A DNA stretch of 64,000 bases from Duganella sp. 1224 (lineage in GTDB: Bacteria; Pseudomonadota; Gammaproteobacteria; Burkholderiales; Burkholderiaceae_D). The first letter of the stretch is position 1. Each line of letters starts with the position of its first letter. Positions 7,073-15,816 of this stretch are shown here, one piece after another. The stretch covers positions 620,001 through 684,000 of the forward strand of contig NZ_JACBYS010000001.1 in the NCBI RefSeq assembly GCF_013408245.1. The letters are read 5' to 3'. The notes beneath the pieces were generated by a model. It was not told where the DNA came from. It did not search any database and saw only the letters and a list, made by a program, of their open reading frames with translations. Both the position numbers and the translations under genes were made by a program.

Positions 7073-7924
7073 TCACTTGCTGGTGTTGCGGACGAAGCTG
7101 GCGATGTATTCCGCCACCGCCAGCGGATGCTGGTGGTGCGGGCCATGGCCGGCGTGCGGGAAGGTCAGCAGTTGCGTGGTCGGCAGTTGCTGGTTGAGGG
7201 CGTACCAGTTTTCCACCGGGAAGATAATGTCGTGGTCGCCGCCCACGTGCAGAACCGGAATGGTGGTGGTTTTCAGCGCGTCCATCACGGCGTCTGCAGG
7301 GAACAGCGGGTTCTTCGGCGTGCTGCCCAGATTCTCGGCCGCCCACGCCAGCGGCACCGGCGGGCTGCGGCCTTCGGTACGTTGGGCGATGCGCGCGACC
7401 GAGCGGCGCGCCGCCGCCACGCTGGCCGGGGACGTCGGCTCGAAGAACAAAATGGTTTCGTCCTCCAGCGTGTATTCGGGAATCACCGCCGTGTCGTAGA
7501 ACAGTTGCTCGGCCGGCTTGGCCAGGTGGCCGGGTGGCGTGGTGCCGATCAGCACCGCGTGGCTGATGCGCTGGCCATACACGGCCAGCGCGATCTGCGC
7601 TGCCATACCGCCCAGCGACCATCCGCTGATAACCACCTGGTCGAGGCCGAGCGCGTCGATCAGGTCGTAGGCGTCATTGGCCAAGGCGCCGGGATGCATC
7701 GACTTCTCGCCGCTGGACTGGCCGATGCCGCTGTAGTCGAAGGTGATCACACGCAAGCCATTGGCGGCCAGCGCGTCGAGAAAGGCCGGGTCCCAGACGT
7801 CCATGGTGCCGCGAAAGCGCGTGCACAGCACGATCGGATGGCCGTCGCCCAGCGAACGGTAGGCCAGCGTGCGGCCGCGAATGTCGACCTTCAGGTTGGG
7901 CGTGTTGATGGCGGTGATGGTCAT
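7073..7924 (-). CDS. alpha/beta fold hydrolase
   Basis: A 283-aa alpha/beta hydrolase. The nucleophile elbow is GWSLGG (VVISGWSLGGMAAQ), an acid residue lies in GGDHDIIFP, and the catalytic His is in FPHAGHGPHHQHP. The usual HG oxyanion motif is altered (IVLCTRFRGTMD), so the catalytic details may differ from standard esterases. The ATG at 7924 has AAGGAAACC upstream. It sits 10 bp after the isochorismatase-like gene and 16 bp before the response regulator gene, suggesting co-transcription. The substrate is unknown. Confidence 0.83.
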   Translation of the reverse strand: MTITAINTPNLKVDIRGRTLAYRSLGDGHPIVLCTRFRGTMDVWDPAFLDALAANGLRVITFDYSGIGQSSGEKSMHPGALANDAYDLIDALGLDQVVISGWSLGGMAAQIALAVYGQRISHAVLIGTTPPGHLAKPAEQLFYDTAVIPEYTLEDETILFFEPTSPASVAAARRSVARIAQRTEGRSPPVPLAWAAENLGSTPKNPLFPADAVMDALKTTTIPVLHVGGDHDIIFPVENWYALNQQLPTTQLLTFPHAGHGPHHQHPLAVAEYIASFVRNTSK

Positions 7925-7934
7925 CGCGGTTTCC

Positions 7935-8555
7935 TTATTGGAGGGCGTGCAGCAGCGCCGAGGTGGACAGGATGGCGCTGGCATAGGTGGGGCCGTTGAT
8001 GTGGTGGGCGGCGTGCAGCGCCTCCTTGCTGAAGGCGGCGGTGGCGTCGCTGACCAGCGTCACGTGGTAGCCCAGCTCCATGGCGAACTTGGCGGTGGTT
8101 TCGATGCAGGTATTGGCCAGTAGCCCGATCAGGATGACCTTGCGCGCGCCGTGCTGGCGCAGCAGCACGTCCAGGTCGGTGTTGGCGAAGCCGCTGGAAG
8201 CCCAGTGTTCCTTGGCGATGACGTCGCCCGGCTGCGGCACGAAGTCCGGATGCCATTCGCCGCCCCAGCTGTCCCTGGCGAAGACTTGCAGCTTGGCGGC
8301 GCTTTGCTGGTAGGGCGTGGCGTGGTGCCAGTGTTCCAGGTCGCCCGGTTCGGCGCGGTGGTGCGGCACGTAAAACACGCGGATGCCGGCCGCGCGCGCG
8401 GCCGCCACCACCGCCTTCATGTTCGGCAGCAGGTTCTGCGCCTCGGCGCTTTCCTTGACTGGCGGCCACAGCTTGCCGCCTTCGCTGAGAAAATCGTTGT
8501 ACGGGTCGACCAGCAGCAGGGCAGTGTCGGTCGAAAGATAGGGATGGCTGCTCAT
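7935..8555 (-). CDS. isochorismatase-like cysteine hydrolase
   Basis: A 206-aa member of the isochorismatase/nicotinamidase superfamily. The Asp-Lys-Cys triad is visible: D in LLLVDPYNDF, K in IAKEHWASSGFANTDLD and C in GLLANTCIETTAKFA. Such enzymes hydrolyse amides or vinyl ethers; the substrate cannot be inferred. GAGAGGAAAA lies upstream of the ATG at 8555. It is the first gene of a probable operon with the alpha/beta hydrolase and the NarL-type regulator, driven by a shared-type promoter. Confidence 0.88.
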   Translation of the reverse strand: MSSHPYLSTDTALLLVDPYNDFLSEGGKLWPPVKESAEAQNLLPNMKAVVAAARAAGIRVFYVPHHRAEPGDLEHWHHATPYQQSAAKLQVFARDSWGGEWHPDFVPQPGDVIAKEHWASSGFANTDLDVLLRQHGARKVILIGLLANTCIETTAKFAMELGYHVTLVSDATAAFSKEALHAAHHINGPTYASAILSTSALLHALQ

Positions 8556-8595
8556 GGGGTTTTCCTCTCGTTGGCGTGGGTCGGACTGCGAGGAA

Positions 8596-8650
8596 AGTGT
8601 AGTCAGCCGCCATGGCTGGCCGCGAGTAAAACCTTGCTAAGTCTTGTTAA
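8596..8650 (-). promoter_or_regulatory. shared-type promoter 2
   Basis: On the minus strand: TTAACAAGAC, TTAGCAAGGT, TTTACTC in 10-bp steps (8650-8624), exactly 22 bases, then TACACT (8601-8596), 40 bp before the start at 8555. The upstream 29 bases match promoter 1 at 25 positions and lie at almost the same distance from the start codon (67 versus 66 bp). Confidence 0.7.
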
Positions 8651-8653
8651 TGC

Positions 8654-8707
8654 TTTATACGGCTTTATAACGATTTACTCACGCCGGTCGGGCGCGGGGC
8701 CTACCAT
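8654..8707 (+). promoter_or_regulatory. shared-type promoter 3 (divergent)
   Basis: On the plus strand: TTTATACGGC, TTTATAACGA, TTTACTC in 10-bp steps (8654-8680), 21 bases, then TACCAT (8702-8707), 44 bp before the ATG at 8752. It lies back to back with promoter 2, so one regulator could control both directions. Confidence 0.6.
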
Positions 8708-8751
8708 GGTTGCACAGTGTTCTCAACCGTCAACCATCAAAGGAGTGCAAC

Positions 8752-9240
8752 ATGTCCGGACTCACTACCCTCGGCCTCATCCACACGGTCATCAGCCTGG
8801 TGGCGGTCGGCGCCGGCGTCGTCGGCCTGGCGCGCGACAAGCGTATCGACCCCGGCAACCGCGCCGGCCAGACCTACGTCGTCATGACGATACTGACTTG
8901 CCTGACCGGCTTTGGTATTTTTCAACATGGCGGTTTTGGCAAGCCACACGCGCTGGGCGTACTGACCTTGCTGGTGCTGGCGGCGGCCTGGGCGCTGCGC
9001 TCCAGGGTGGTGGTGCAGACCGTGTTGCTGTCGCTGACCTTCTTCTTCCACATGATCCCGGCGTTCACCGAAACCCTGACCCGGCTGCCGGCCGGCGCAC
9101 CGCTGCTGGCGGACGCCGAGGCGCCCGAGCTGAAAGCCATTACCGGCGTACTGTTCCTGCTGCTGGTGATCGGCGTGACGCTGCAGGTGCGCCATTTGAA
9201 TCAGCACCGCAAGCCCGCCAGCAACGCCGCCGCGGCTTGA
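8752..9240 (+). CDS. small integral membrane protein of unknown function
   Basis: A 162-aa protein with about four hydrophobic segments: residues about 8-25, 43-60, 66-82 plus 86-105, and 128-145. The N-terminus MSGLTTLGLIHTVISLVAV has no lipobox, and there is a short alanine-rich cytoplasmic-type tail. No catalytic motif is recognised. The overall look is of small DUF-type membrane proteins. A strong AAAGGAG precedes the ATG at 8752. It is transcribed divergently from the isochorismatase operon from promoter 3. Its 3' end overlaps the convergent 937-aa regulator gene by 40 bp. Confidence 0.75.
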   Translation: MSGLTTLGLIHTVISLVAVGAGVVGLARDKRIDPGNRAGQTYVVMTILTCLTGFGIFQHGGFGKPHALGVLTLLVLAAAWALRSRVVVQTVLLSLTFFFHMIPAFTETLTRLPAGAPLLADAEAPELKAITGVLFLLLVIGVTLQVRHLNQHRKPASNAAAA

Positions 9241-12014
9241 AGATCGCGGCTGTCATGGCCTTCGGTGAAACCCGCGTAGACCGCTTGCAGCATCGGCGCC
9301 GCCTCGGCCGCCCGGCCCTGGTCGCGCCACATTGCGGCCAGCGTGGTGGCGGCGCGCAGTTCCAGGCCGCGCGCGCCCTGGCTGCGCGCCAGCGTCAGCG
9401 CCTCGTGCAGCAGGGCCTCGGCGCTGGCGGCGTCCGGCTGCGGCGCCGCCAATGCCAGCACGGCCTGGTGGCGCAGGATCTCGGCGCGGCACCAGCCGGC
9501 GCTGCCGTCCGTGGCGCGTTGAACCGCGCGCCGCGTCAGCAGGGCGGGATGGGCGCTGGCCATGACCTCGGCCTGCAATGGCCCGCAGAACGGGCTTTGC
9601 TCCAGCGCCGCCAGCGATTCGCGCGCGCAGTCGTCGGGCGCATATTCCAGCAGCCAGGCGGCCTGGAAGATCCGGCCCCAGTACTGCCAGTTGGGCAGCA
9701 TGGCGCGGGTCGACACATCCAGCAGCAGCGTGGTCCAGGTTTGCGCCTGCTGGCGCGCGCCGCTCCAGGTGGCGACCGAGCACGCCACGGTCAGCGCGAA
9801 GCACAGCGAAATACTGTGGCCCACCTCCTGGCCTTCGCGCACCGCGTCGCCGGTGATGCGCAGCGCCTGTTCCGGGTAGCCCTGCATCCACAGCACCAGC
9901 GACTGGATCGCCAGCGATGAAATGCGCTGGTCGAACTGGAAGCCATGGTTGCGCGCGCGCGCCGCGTGCGTCAGCGGGTGACGCGCGACCAGGTCGGCGT
10001 AGACGCGCGCCTCGTCCTGGCGGCCGAGATAATGCAGCGCCAGCGATTTCAACCGCGCGTGGATGACGCGCTCGGCTTCGCCGGCGTGGCGCTCGGCGGC
10101 GAAGCCGAATTGTTCCGCGTAGCCGAGCGCGGCGGCATAGTCGCCACGGAAGATCGCGTCGGTGAACGCACCCCACAAGCCGCGCAGGTAGCACGGCATG
10201 TCGCCCAGCTTGTCCGCCAGCCGCAGGGTGGTGGCAAACGCGGCCTGGCAGACGGCGTCGCCGCCATGGGTGTGCAGCAAGGTGTGGCCCAGCGCCAGGT
10301 GGAGCTGCATCTGCCAGCCTTCCTGTGCCGGCTCGGCCTGCGCCACGTGGCGCAGCGCGGTTTCCAGCCGGTCGCGGTATTCGCTCATCAGCGACAGCTG
10401 ATACCACAGCGGCGCCGACACCATGGTCAGGCGCACCCCGATCAGGGCGTCGCCATCGGCGCCGAACGCCCAGTCAAGGCCGGCGCGCACGTGGTCGATG
10501 CTGCGGCCGTATTGCGCCAGCCAGTCGCGCGTCGCCCGGCTTTCCCAGTCGGCCTGGGCGTTGGCGAGCAGCCGGCAGCCATACTCGGCGTAGCGGCGGG
10601 CGAGGATGGCGGTGTGGCCGGCGGCGGCCAGCTTTTCGGCGGCGTAGGCGCGCGTGGTGTCCAGCAGCCGGTACAGCATCAGGTCCTGGTCCGCGTCCGT
10701 GCTCAGCAGCGACTTGGCGTGCAGGTTGGCAAAACCGTCCAGCGCGGCGCTCTTGCTGATGACGTCGCAGGTGACGACGTCGATCGCCGCCTCCAGCGTG
10801 AAGCTGCCGCGAAAGATGGCAAACCGTTGCAGCAGCTGCTGCTCGACGGCCGGCAGGCGGTCGAAGCTCCAGTCCAGCGTCGCCCGCAGCGTCTGGTGCC
10901 GGGGCAGGGCGGTGCGGCGGCCGCGCACCAGCGTGTTGAAGCAGTCGTCCAGCTGGGCCGACAGGCCGGCGATGCCGAAAAAATCCGCGCGGCCGGCCGC
11001 CAGTTCAATCGCCAGCGGTATGCCGTCCAGCCGGCGGCAGATGTGGACGATGTGGCGCAGGTTGTCGGCCGACAGGTCCAGCCCGTTCATGCTGGCCATC
11101 GCCCGCTCGGTGAACAGTTGCACCGCCGGCCAGGACAGCGCGTCCTCGCGCGTCACCTGCGGCGGCGGCACGGCCAGCGCTTCCAGCCGGTGCAGCCGCT
11201 CGCCGTCGGCGCGCAGCGGCTCGCGGCTGGTGGCCAGGATGTGCAGCGGCGGACTGTCCGTCAGCAATTGCTCCACCAGCGCGGCGACCTGGTCGATGAC
11301 GTGCTCGCAGCTGTCGAAGATCAGCATGGCCTGCTTGTCGCGCAGGAAGGCGCGCAGCGCCGGCAGCGGATCGTCGCCCAGCACCGGCACCCCCAGCGCC
11401 ACCGCCACGGTGCTGGCCACCAGCTTGCCGTCGCTGACCGGCGCCAGGTCGAGGAAGTAGCTGTGCTCGCCGAAGACCGGGGCCAGCGCCTCGGCCACCG
11501 CCAGCGCCATCGTGGTCTTGCCGATGCCGCCCGGGCCGACGATGGTGACGCAGCGGTGCTGCCCCACCAGCGCGGTCAGCTGGTCGCGCACCTGGTCGCG
11601 GCCGATCAGCCGGGTCTGCAGCAGCGGCAGGCGCACGATGTCCTTGTGCAGCACGGTCGTGCGGATATCGTGCGCGACGCGGGTGACCGGCGCCACGAAG
11701 CTGTAGCCGCGGCCGACCACGTTCTCGACATAGCGCATGCCGCTGTCGTCCGCGCACAGCACCTTGCGCAGCGTGCCGATGTGCACGCGCAGATTGTTTT
11801 CCTCGACCACCGTGCTGGGCCAGACCCGCGCGATCAGCTCTTCCTTGCTGACCACCTCGCCCGCGCGCTCGACCAGGGCCAGCAGCAAGTCGAAGGCGCG
11901 GCCGCTGAGCTGCACCGGTCTGCCGTCGTTGAGCAGCGTGCGGTTGGCCGGGGCCAGCCGGTAGGGGCCAAAGGCCAGTTCGGGTTCGACGGCGGCGCTG
12001 CCGGAAGTGGTCAT
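9201..12014 (-). CDS. wHTH-NTPase (STAND-type) transcriptional regulator
   Basis: A 937-aa protein. Residues about 12-110 form an OmpR/CadC-type winged helix (FGPYRL...VQLSGRAFDLLLALVERAGEVVSKEEL...VVEENNLRVHIGTLRKVL...GRGYSFVAPV). Then comes an NB-ARC-like ATPase with Walker A GPGGIGKTT (near 160) and Walker-B-like LIFDSCEHV. The rest is an alpha-helical TPR-like region. This architecture is used by signal-gated transcription activators that bind ATP and oligomerise. It has no receiver domain, so input probably comes through the helical repeats. OmpR-type winged helices typically bind direct repeats about one helical turn apart, which makes this protein a candidate reader of the 10-bp repeats in the neighbouring promoters (inference). 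Confidence 0.9.
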   Translation of the reverse strand: MTTSGSAAVEPELAFGPYRLAPANRTLLNDGRPVQLSGRAFDLLLALVERAGEVVSKEELIARVWPSTVVEENNLRVHIGTLRKVLCADDSGMRYVENVVGRGYSFVAPVTRVAHDIRTTVLHKDIVRLPLLQTRLIGRDQVRDQLTALVGQHRCVTIVGPGGIGKTTMALAVAEALAPVFGEHSYFLDLAPVSDGKLVASTVAVALGVPVLGDDPLPALRAFLRDKQAMLIFDSCEHVIDQVAALVEQLLTDSPPLHILATSREPLRADGERLHRLEALAVPPPQVTREDALSWPAVQLFTERAMASMNGLDLSADNLRHIVHICRRLDGIPLAIELAAGRADFFGIAGLSAQLDDCFNTLVRGRRTALPRHQTLRATLDWSFDRLPAVEQQLLQRFAIFRGSFTLEAAIDVVTCDVISKSAALDGFANLHAKSLLSTDADQDLMLYRLLDTTRAYAAEKLAAAGHTAILARRYAEYGCRLLANAQADWESRATRDWLAQYGRSIDHVRAGLDWAFGADGDALIGVRLTMVSAPLWYQLSLMSEYRDRLETALRHVAQAEPAQEGWQMQLHLALGHTLLHTHGGDAVCQAAFATTLRLADKLGDMPCYLRGLWGAFTDAIFRGDYAAALGYAEQFGFAAERHAGEAERVIHARLKSLALHYLGRQDEARVYADLVARHPLTHAARARNHGFQFDQRISSLAIQSLVLWMQGYPEQALRITGDAVREGQEVGHSISLCFALTVACSVATWSGARQQAQTWTTLLLDVSTRAMLPNWQYWGRIFQAAWLLEYAPDDCARESLAALEQSPFCGPLQAEVMASAHPALLTRRAVQRATDGSAGWCRAEILRHQAVLALAAPQPDAASAEALLHEALTLARSQGARGLELRAATTLAAMWRDQGRAAEAAPMLQAVYAGFTEGHDSRDLQAAAALLAGLRC

Positions 12015-12097
12015 GGTCGGGTTCCTGATGAGGTTCAGGTCATTGTTTCATGCGGATCAATAGTGAGGCAATTACCTGTTATGGTTAAGGCATCGAT

Positions 12098-12152
12098 TTA
12101 ACAACAATTTATACCGCTTTAGTCACGCTGCCAGATCCTTTGTTTCTACAAT
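12098..12152 (+). promoter_or_regulatory. shared-type promoter 4
   Basis: TTAACAACAA, TTTATACCGC, TTTAGTC in 10-bp steps (12098-12124), 22 bases, then a near-consensus -10 TACAAT (12147-12152), 30 bp before the ATG at 12183. It would drive the unknown gene and the sensor kinase. Confidence 0.6.
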
Positions 12153-12182
12153 GAAGCATCTTATGAGGACAGACGCCGGCAT

Positions 12183-12734
12183 ATGGACGGGACTATCGCA
12201 GCGCGCTCGCAGGCTAACCCGGTGTTCATCCTGCCGGCGGCGCTGAACGCCTGCGCCGAGGATGCCGGCCGCGCGGTGGTCGAACGCCTGCTGCGCCTGC
12301 CGGCCAGTGGCGCGCCCGGTCCGGTGGTGGTCATCGACGGCGACGGCATGACCGACCTGCGCGAAAGCATTTCCGAACACATGCAGGGGCGCGGCACGCC
12401 AGTGCCGGGCGGCGCGCCGGACCTGGGGCTGCCGGCGCAGCACTACAACGTCATCGGCGAGGGGCGGGCGCCGGCGGCGCCGCTGTTCGTTGAAATCGAC
12501 GATACCGGGGCGGCCGGCGTGCCGTTGCCGCAGCCGGTCGCGGGACGGCTCGGCATCCTCATACGTTGCCGAGATGCAAAAGAGATGCTGTCGGTGGCCG
12601 CGCGCTATGCGGGCGCGGCGGCCGCCTACGTGCAGGCGGCGGACGATGACGCCCCGCTGGCGGAATTGCTGCGCGCCTTGCTGGCGCCGGGCGGCGTGCG
12701 CCTGACGGTGTCGCCGCTGCCGCCGGCGCTCTGA
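12183..12734 (+). CDS. protein of unknown function upstream of sensor kinase
   Basis: A 183-aa, Ala/Pro/Gly-rich soluble protein with no family I recognise. Visible features are an alternating hydrophobic segment PVVVIDGDGM near residue 50, FVEIDDTG near 100, and LGILIRCRD near 125, suggesting an alpha/beta fold. There is no signal peptide or membrane segment. It starts 30 bp after a promoter with -10 TACAAT, and the sensor kinase follows after 22 bp, so the two are probably co-transcribed. It could be an accessory of the kinase, but nothing in the sequence proves it. The minus-strand open frame across it looks like a high-GC shadow. Confidence 0.6.
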   Translation: MDGTIAARSQANPVFILPAALNACAEDAGRAVVERLLRLPASGAPGPVVVIDGDGMTDLRESISEHMQGRGTPVPGGAPDLGLPAQHYNVIGEGRAPAAPLFVEIDDTGAAGVPLPQPVAGRLGILIRCRDAKEMLSVAARYAGAAAAYVQAADDDAPLAELLRALLAPGGVRLTVSPLPPAL

Positions 12735-12756
12735 CCCTTCATCCACCGGGAGAACC

Positions 12757-15714
12757 ATGCTGTCTTTGTTTGTGCGGCTGTGCTGGATGGCCATGATGTT
12801 GTGCCAGGCCGTGACGGCGGCCGCCGCCGCGCCGCCCATGTGGCATAGCGCGCTGCATCACCAGGGCTGGAGCCAGAAGGACGGCGCCCCGGCCGACGTC
12901 CTGTTCATGACCCAGGCGGCGGACGGCAGGATGCTGTTTGCCGCGCACGACGGCCTGTACCGCTTCGACGGCGTGGCCTTCGAGCGCATCGAACAGATCG
13001 ACGGCAACCGGCTGCAATCGAGCAATTTGATGTCGATCTCCAGTTTCGACGGCGCGCTGTGGGTCACCTACCAGTTTGGCGGCATCAGCCGCTTCAAGGC
13101 GGGGCAGGCGCGCCATTACGGCGAGGCCGATGGCCTGCCGCCCAGCGCCGTGCACCACGTCGACCTGAGCCCCGGCGGCATCATGTGGGCGGCCACCTCG
13201 CGCGGCTTGTATTGGCTTGAAGGGCAGCGCTGGCGCCATGCCGGCGCCGAACACGGCTTGCCGGACGGCTTCGCCGGCGCCTTCAATTTCACCAGGGACG
13301 GCGGCATCATCACCTACATCGGCGACCATATGTACCGCAGCGCGGCCGGCGAGCCGCGCTTCCGGCTGGTGCTGACGATGGCCGGACTGGAAGGCGGCGA
13401 CGACCGCCCGGACGGCAGCATCTGGCTGTACAGCCAGCGTTCCGGCATCACCGCCTACGACCCGGCCAGCGGCGCGCTGCGCAAGGTCACGCTGCCGGGC
13501 AAGCGGCGCATCTACAGTTACCGCAGCGACGAGCGCGGCGCGTTCTGGCTCAACACCGGCAACAGCATCGAGCTGCTGGACCGGGACATGCGCCCCTTGC
13601 GCTCCTTCAACCGGGCGCAGGGCTTTACTGACGACACCTATCTGAATATGTTCGACGACCGCGAGGGCAACCTGTGGTTCAGCACCCGGCGCGGCATCGA
13701 CCGCCTGCGTGAAACCAAGCTGAGCACGGTGGCGCTGCCATCGACGTACGATTCGCCGCTGGTCAGCGCCGGCGCGGATGGCACGGTCTGGATTGGCGGC
13801 AGCTACGGCGCCGACAGTTTCGGCATCGCGGCCGACGGCACCCGGCTGCCCGGCGGCATCAAGGAAGTGGCGGCGGCGCTGCGCGCGCCCGACGGCGCCA
13901 TGTGGTTCGGCACCGACAGCGCGCTGTGGCGCCAGGCCGGCAAGACGACGCAACAGTGGAAGCTGCCGGACGCGCTGACGGGGTTTCGCGTCCAGGCCAT
14001 GGCGCTGGCGCCGGACGGCACGCTCTGGCTGTCGGTGCTCGGGCATGGCGTCCACACCTTCCGCGACGGCGTGTGGACGGCGCGCGGCGGCATCGACGCG
14101 CTGGGCAAGGAGACGCCGATCTGGGTGCACGCCGACGGGCGCGGGCGCATCTGGTTCGGCTACACCAACAGCCGCGTCGTCATGCTGTCACGCGGCCGGT
14201 TGACGCGCTATGGCGGCGCACAAGGGCTGGACATCGGCAACGTACTGGCGTTGTACAGCGGCGCGCAGCGACTGTGGGCGGGTGGCGAGAAGGGACTGGC
14301 TTATCTGGACGGCGGCCGCTTCGTGCCGTGGCTGCGGCCGGACGGCAGCGCGTTTCGCGGCGTGTCCGGCATCGTCGAGACGCCGGCCGGGGAGCTGTGG
14401 CTGCACCACGTGGATGGCATCAGCCGCATTGCGGCGCGCGACATCGGCGCCCAGGGCGCGGCGGCGGTGGAGGATTTCAACCATCTCGACGGCTTGCAAG
14501 GGCTGCCGTCGCAAATCTCGCCGCTGCCATCGCTGACCGGGGGCACCGATGGCCGCATCTGGTATGCCACCGGCGCCAGTGTCGGCTGGATCGATCCGGC
14601 GCACATCCTGCGCAACGTGCACGCGCCGCACGTCATGGTGCGCTCGCTGGCGACCGATACCGCCAGCTACGCGGCTGACACCGCGCCGGTGCTGCCGCAG
14701 GGGACCCGCGCGCTGCAGATCCGCTTCACCGCCAGCGCGCTGGCCATGCCCGAGCGGGTGCGGTTCCGTTACCGTCTGAGCGGCGTCGATCCCGGCTGGC
14801 GCGATCCGGGACAGAACCGCGTCGCCTACTACACCAACCTGGAGCCGGGCGACTACACCTTCGAGGTGAGCGCCGCCAACGAGGATGGCGTGTGGAGCGC
14901 CAGCGCCGAGCGTGTCCGCTTCAGCATCCAGCCGGCCTTCACGCAGACCATCGCCTTCAAGCTGCTGTGCGCGGCCGGCGTGGCCGGCCTGCTGGTGCTG
15001 CTGTTCCACTGGCGCATGCGCCAGCTCACCTTGCGCATGCAAGAGCGCCTGGAGGAGCGGCTGGACGAACGCGAGCGCATCGCCCGCGCGCTGCACGACA
15101 CCTTCCTGCAAAGCCTTCAAGGCCTGATCTTGCGCGTGGACGGCATCCGCGACCGCGTGCGCGATGACGGGACGTCGCGCCAGATGGTCGATCAGATCCT
15201 GGACGACGCCGACCGGCTGGTGGACGAGGGCCGCAGCGAGGTGCTGGGCCTGCGCGGCGGCCCGGGCGCGCAGGACGGGCTGGCACCGGCGCTGGCCCGG
15301 GTCGGGCAATCGATGACGGCGCAATTCGGCGCGGCGTTCCAGGTGCACAACGATGGCACACCGCGCCTGCTGCGCGCCGACGTGCTGGACGAGCTGATAT
15401 TTATCGGCCGCGAAGCCATCATGAACGCGTTCCGCCACGCACAGGCCGCGCACATCGGCGTCGACATCAGCTACGGCGACGACCAACTGGTGCTGACCGT
15501 GCGCGACGACGGCGTCGGCATGGCGGCCGACGCCGGCCAGACCGCGACCGCGCAGCGCCATTTCGGCCTGACCGGCATGCGCGAGCGCGCGCACCGTATC
15601 GATGGCGAATTCGCGCTGCACAGCACGGCCGGCGGCGGCACCACGGTGCGCGTCAGCGTGGCGGCGAAGTCGGCATACCAACTGGCGCCACGCCGCCGCT
15701 GGGGGTGGCGATAA
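12757..15714 (+). CDS. two-component sensor kinase with beta-propeller and Y_Y_Y sensor region
   Basis: A 985-aa protein with a signal peptide (hydrophobic residues about 4-24). A long periplasmic region of repeated GxxW/GxLW propeller blades follows (for example MLFAAHDGLYRFDG, GNLWFSTRRGIDRL, GTLWLSVLGHGVHTF). Next come a Y_Y_Y domain (RFRYRLSGVDPGW...NLEPGDYTFEVSA) and one transmembrane helix near 730-750. The cytoplasmic kinase is of HisKA_3 type (RERIARALHDTFLQSLQGL, His about 780) with an HATPase (VRDDGVGM...GLTGMRERA). Such kinases phosphorylate NarL/LuxR-type regulators; the one at 6448 is the nearest candidate. There is no receiver domain. GGGAGAACC precedes the ATG. Confidence 0.93.
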   Translation: MLSLFVRLCWMAMMLCQAVTAAAAAPPMWHSALHHQGWSQKDGAPADVLFMTQAADGRMLFAAHDGLYRFDGVAFERIEQIDGNRLQSSNLMSISSFDGALWVTYQFGGISRFKAGQARHYGEADGLPPSAVHHVDLSPGGIMWAATSRGLYWLEGQRWRHAGAEHGLPDGFAGAFNFTRDGGIITYIGDHMYRSAAGEPRFRLVLTMAGLEGGDDRPDGSIWLYSQRSGITAYDPASGALRKVTLPGKRRIYSYRSDERGAFWLNTGNSIELLDRDMRPLRSFNRAQGFTDDTYLNMFDDREGNLWFSTRRGIDRLRETKLSTVALPSTYDSPLVSAGADGTVWIGGSYGADSFGIAADGTRLPGGIKEVAAALRAPDGAMWFGTDSALWRQAGKTTQQWKLPDALTGFRVQAMALAPDGTLWLSVLGHGVHTFRDGVWTARGGIDALGKETPIWVHADGRGRIWFGYTNSRVVMLSRGRLTRYGGAQGLDIGNVLALYSGAQRLWAGGEKGLAYLDGGRFVPWLRPDGSAFRGVSGIVETPAGELWLHHVDGISRIAARDIGAQGAAAVEDFNHLDGLQGLPSQISPLPSLTGGTDGRIWYATGASVGWIDPAHILRNVHAPHVMVRSLATDTASYAADTAPVLPQGTRALQIRFTASALAMPERVRFRYRLSGVDPGWRDPGQNRVAYYTNLEPGDYTFEVSAANEDGVWSASAERVRFSIQPAFTQTIAFKLLCAAGVAGLLVLLFHWRMRQLTLRMQERLEERLDERERIARALHDTFLQSLQGLILRVDGIRDRVRDDGTSRQMVDQILDDADRLVDEGRSEVLGLRGGPGAQDGLAPALARVGQSMTAQFGAAFQVHNDGTPRLLRADVLDELIFIGREAIMNAFRHAQAAHIGVDISYGDDQLVLTVRDDGVGMAADAGQTATAQRHFGLTGMRERAHRIDGEFALHSTAGGGTTVRVSVAAKSAYQLAPRRRWGWR

Positions 15715-15786
15715 GCGCAGGGTCTCGGCGCGATCACGGCCCTACGGACGCATGCGGGAATCGCCCAACCCGCACTGCGGAGAACT

Positions 15787-15816
15787 GGGGTCTGACCCCG
15801 TACGGGGTCAGACCCC
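15787..15816. repeat. dispersed palindromic repeat, copy B
   Basis: GGGGTCTGACCCC-GTAC-GGGGTCAGACCCC, a perfect palindrome, followed by GACCTTTTTGGGGT. It matches copy A (4932-4960) apart from one deleted C, and the flank GACCTT..GGGGT is also shared. It lies in the 232-bp gap between the kinase and the esterase. Confidence 0.8.

Noticed and set aside
9945..12101. A 718-codon plus-strand frame opposite the wHTH-NTPase gene
   Set aside because: His/Gln/Arg/Val-rich shadow; the minus-strand frame has clear winged-helix and Walker motifs.
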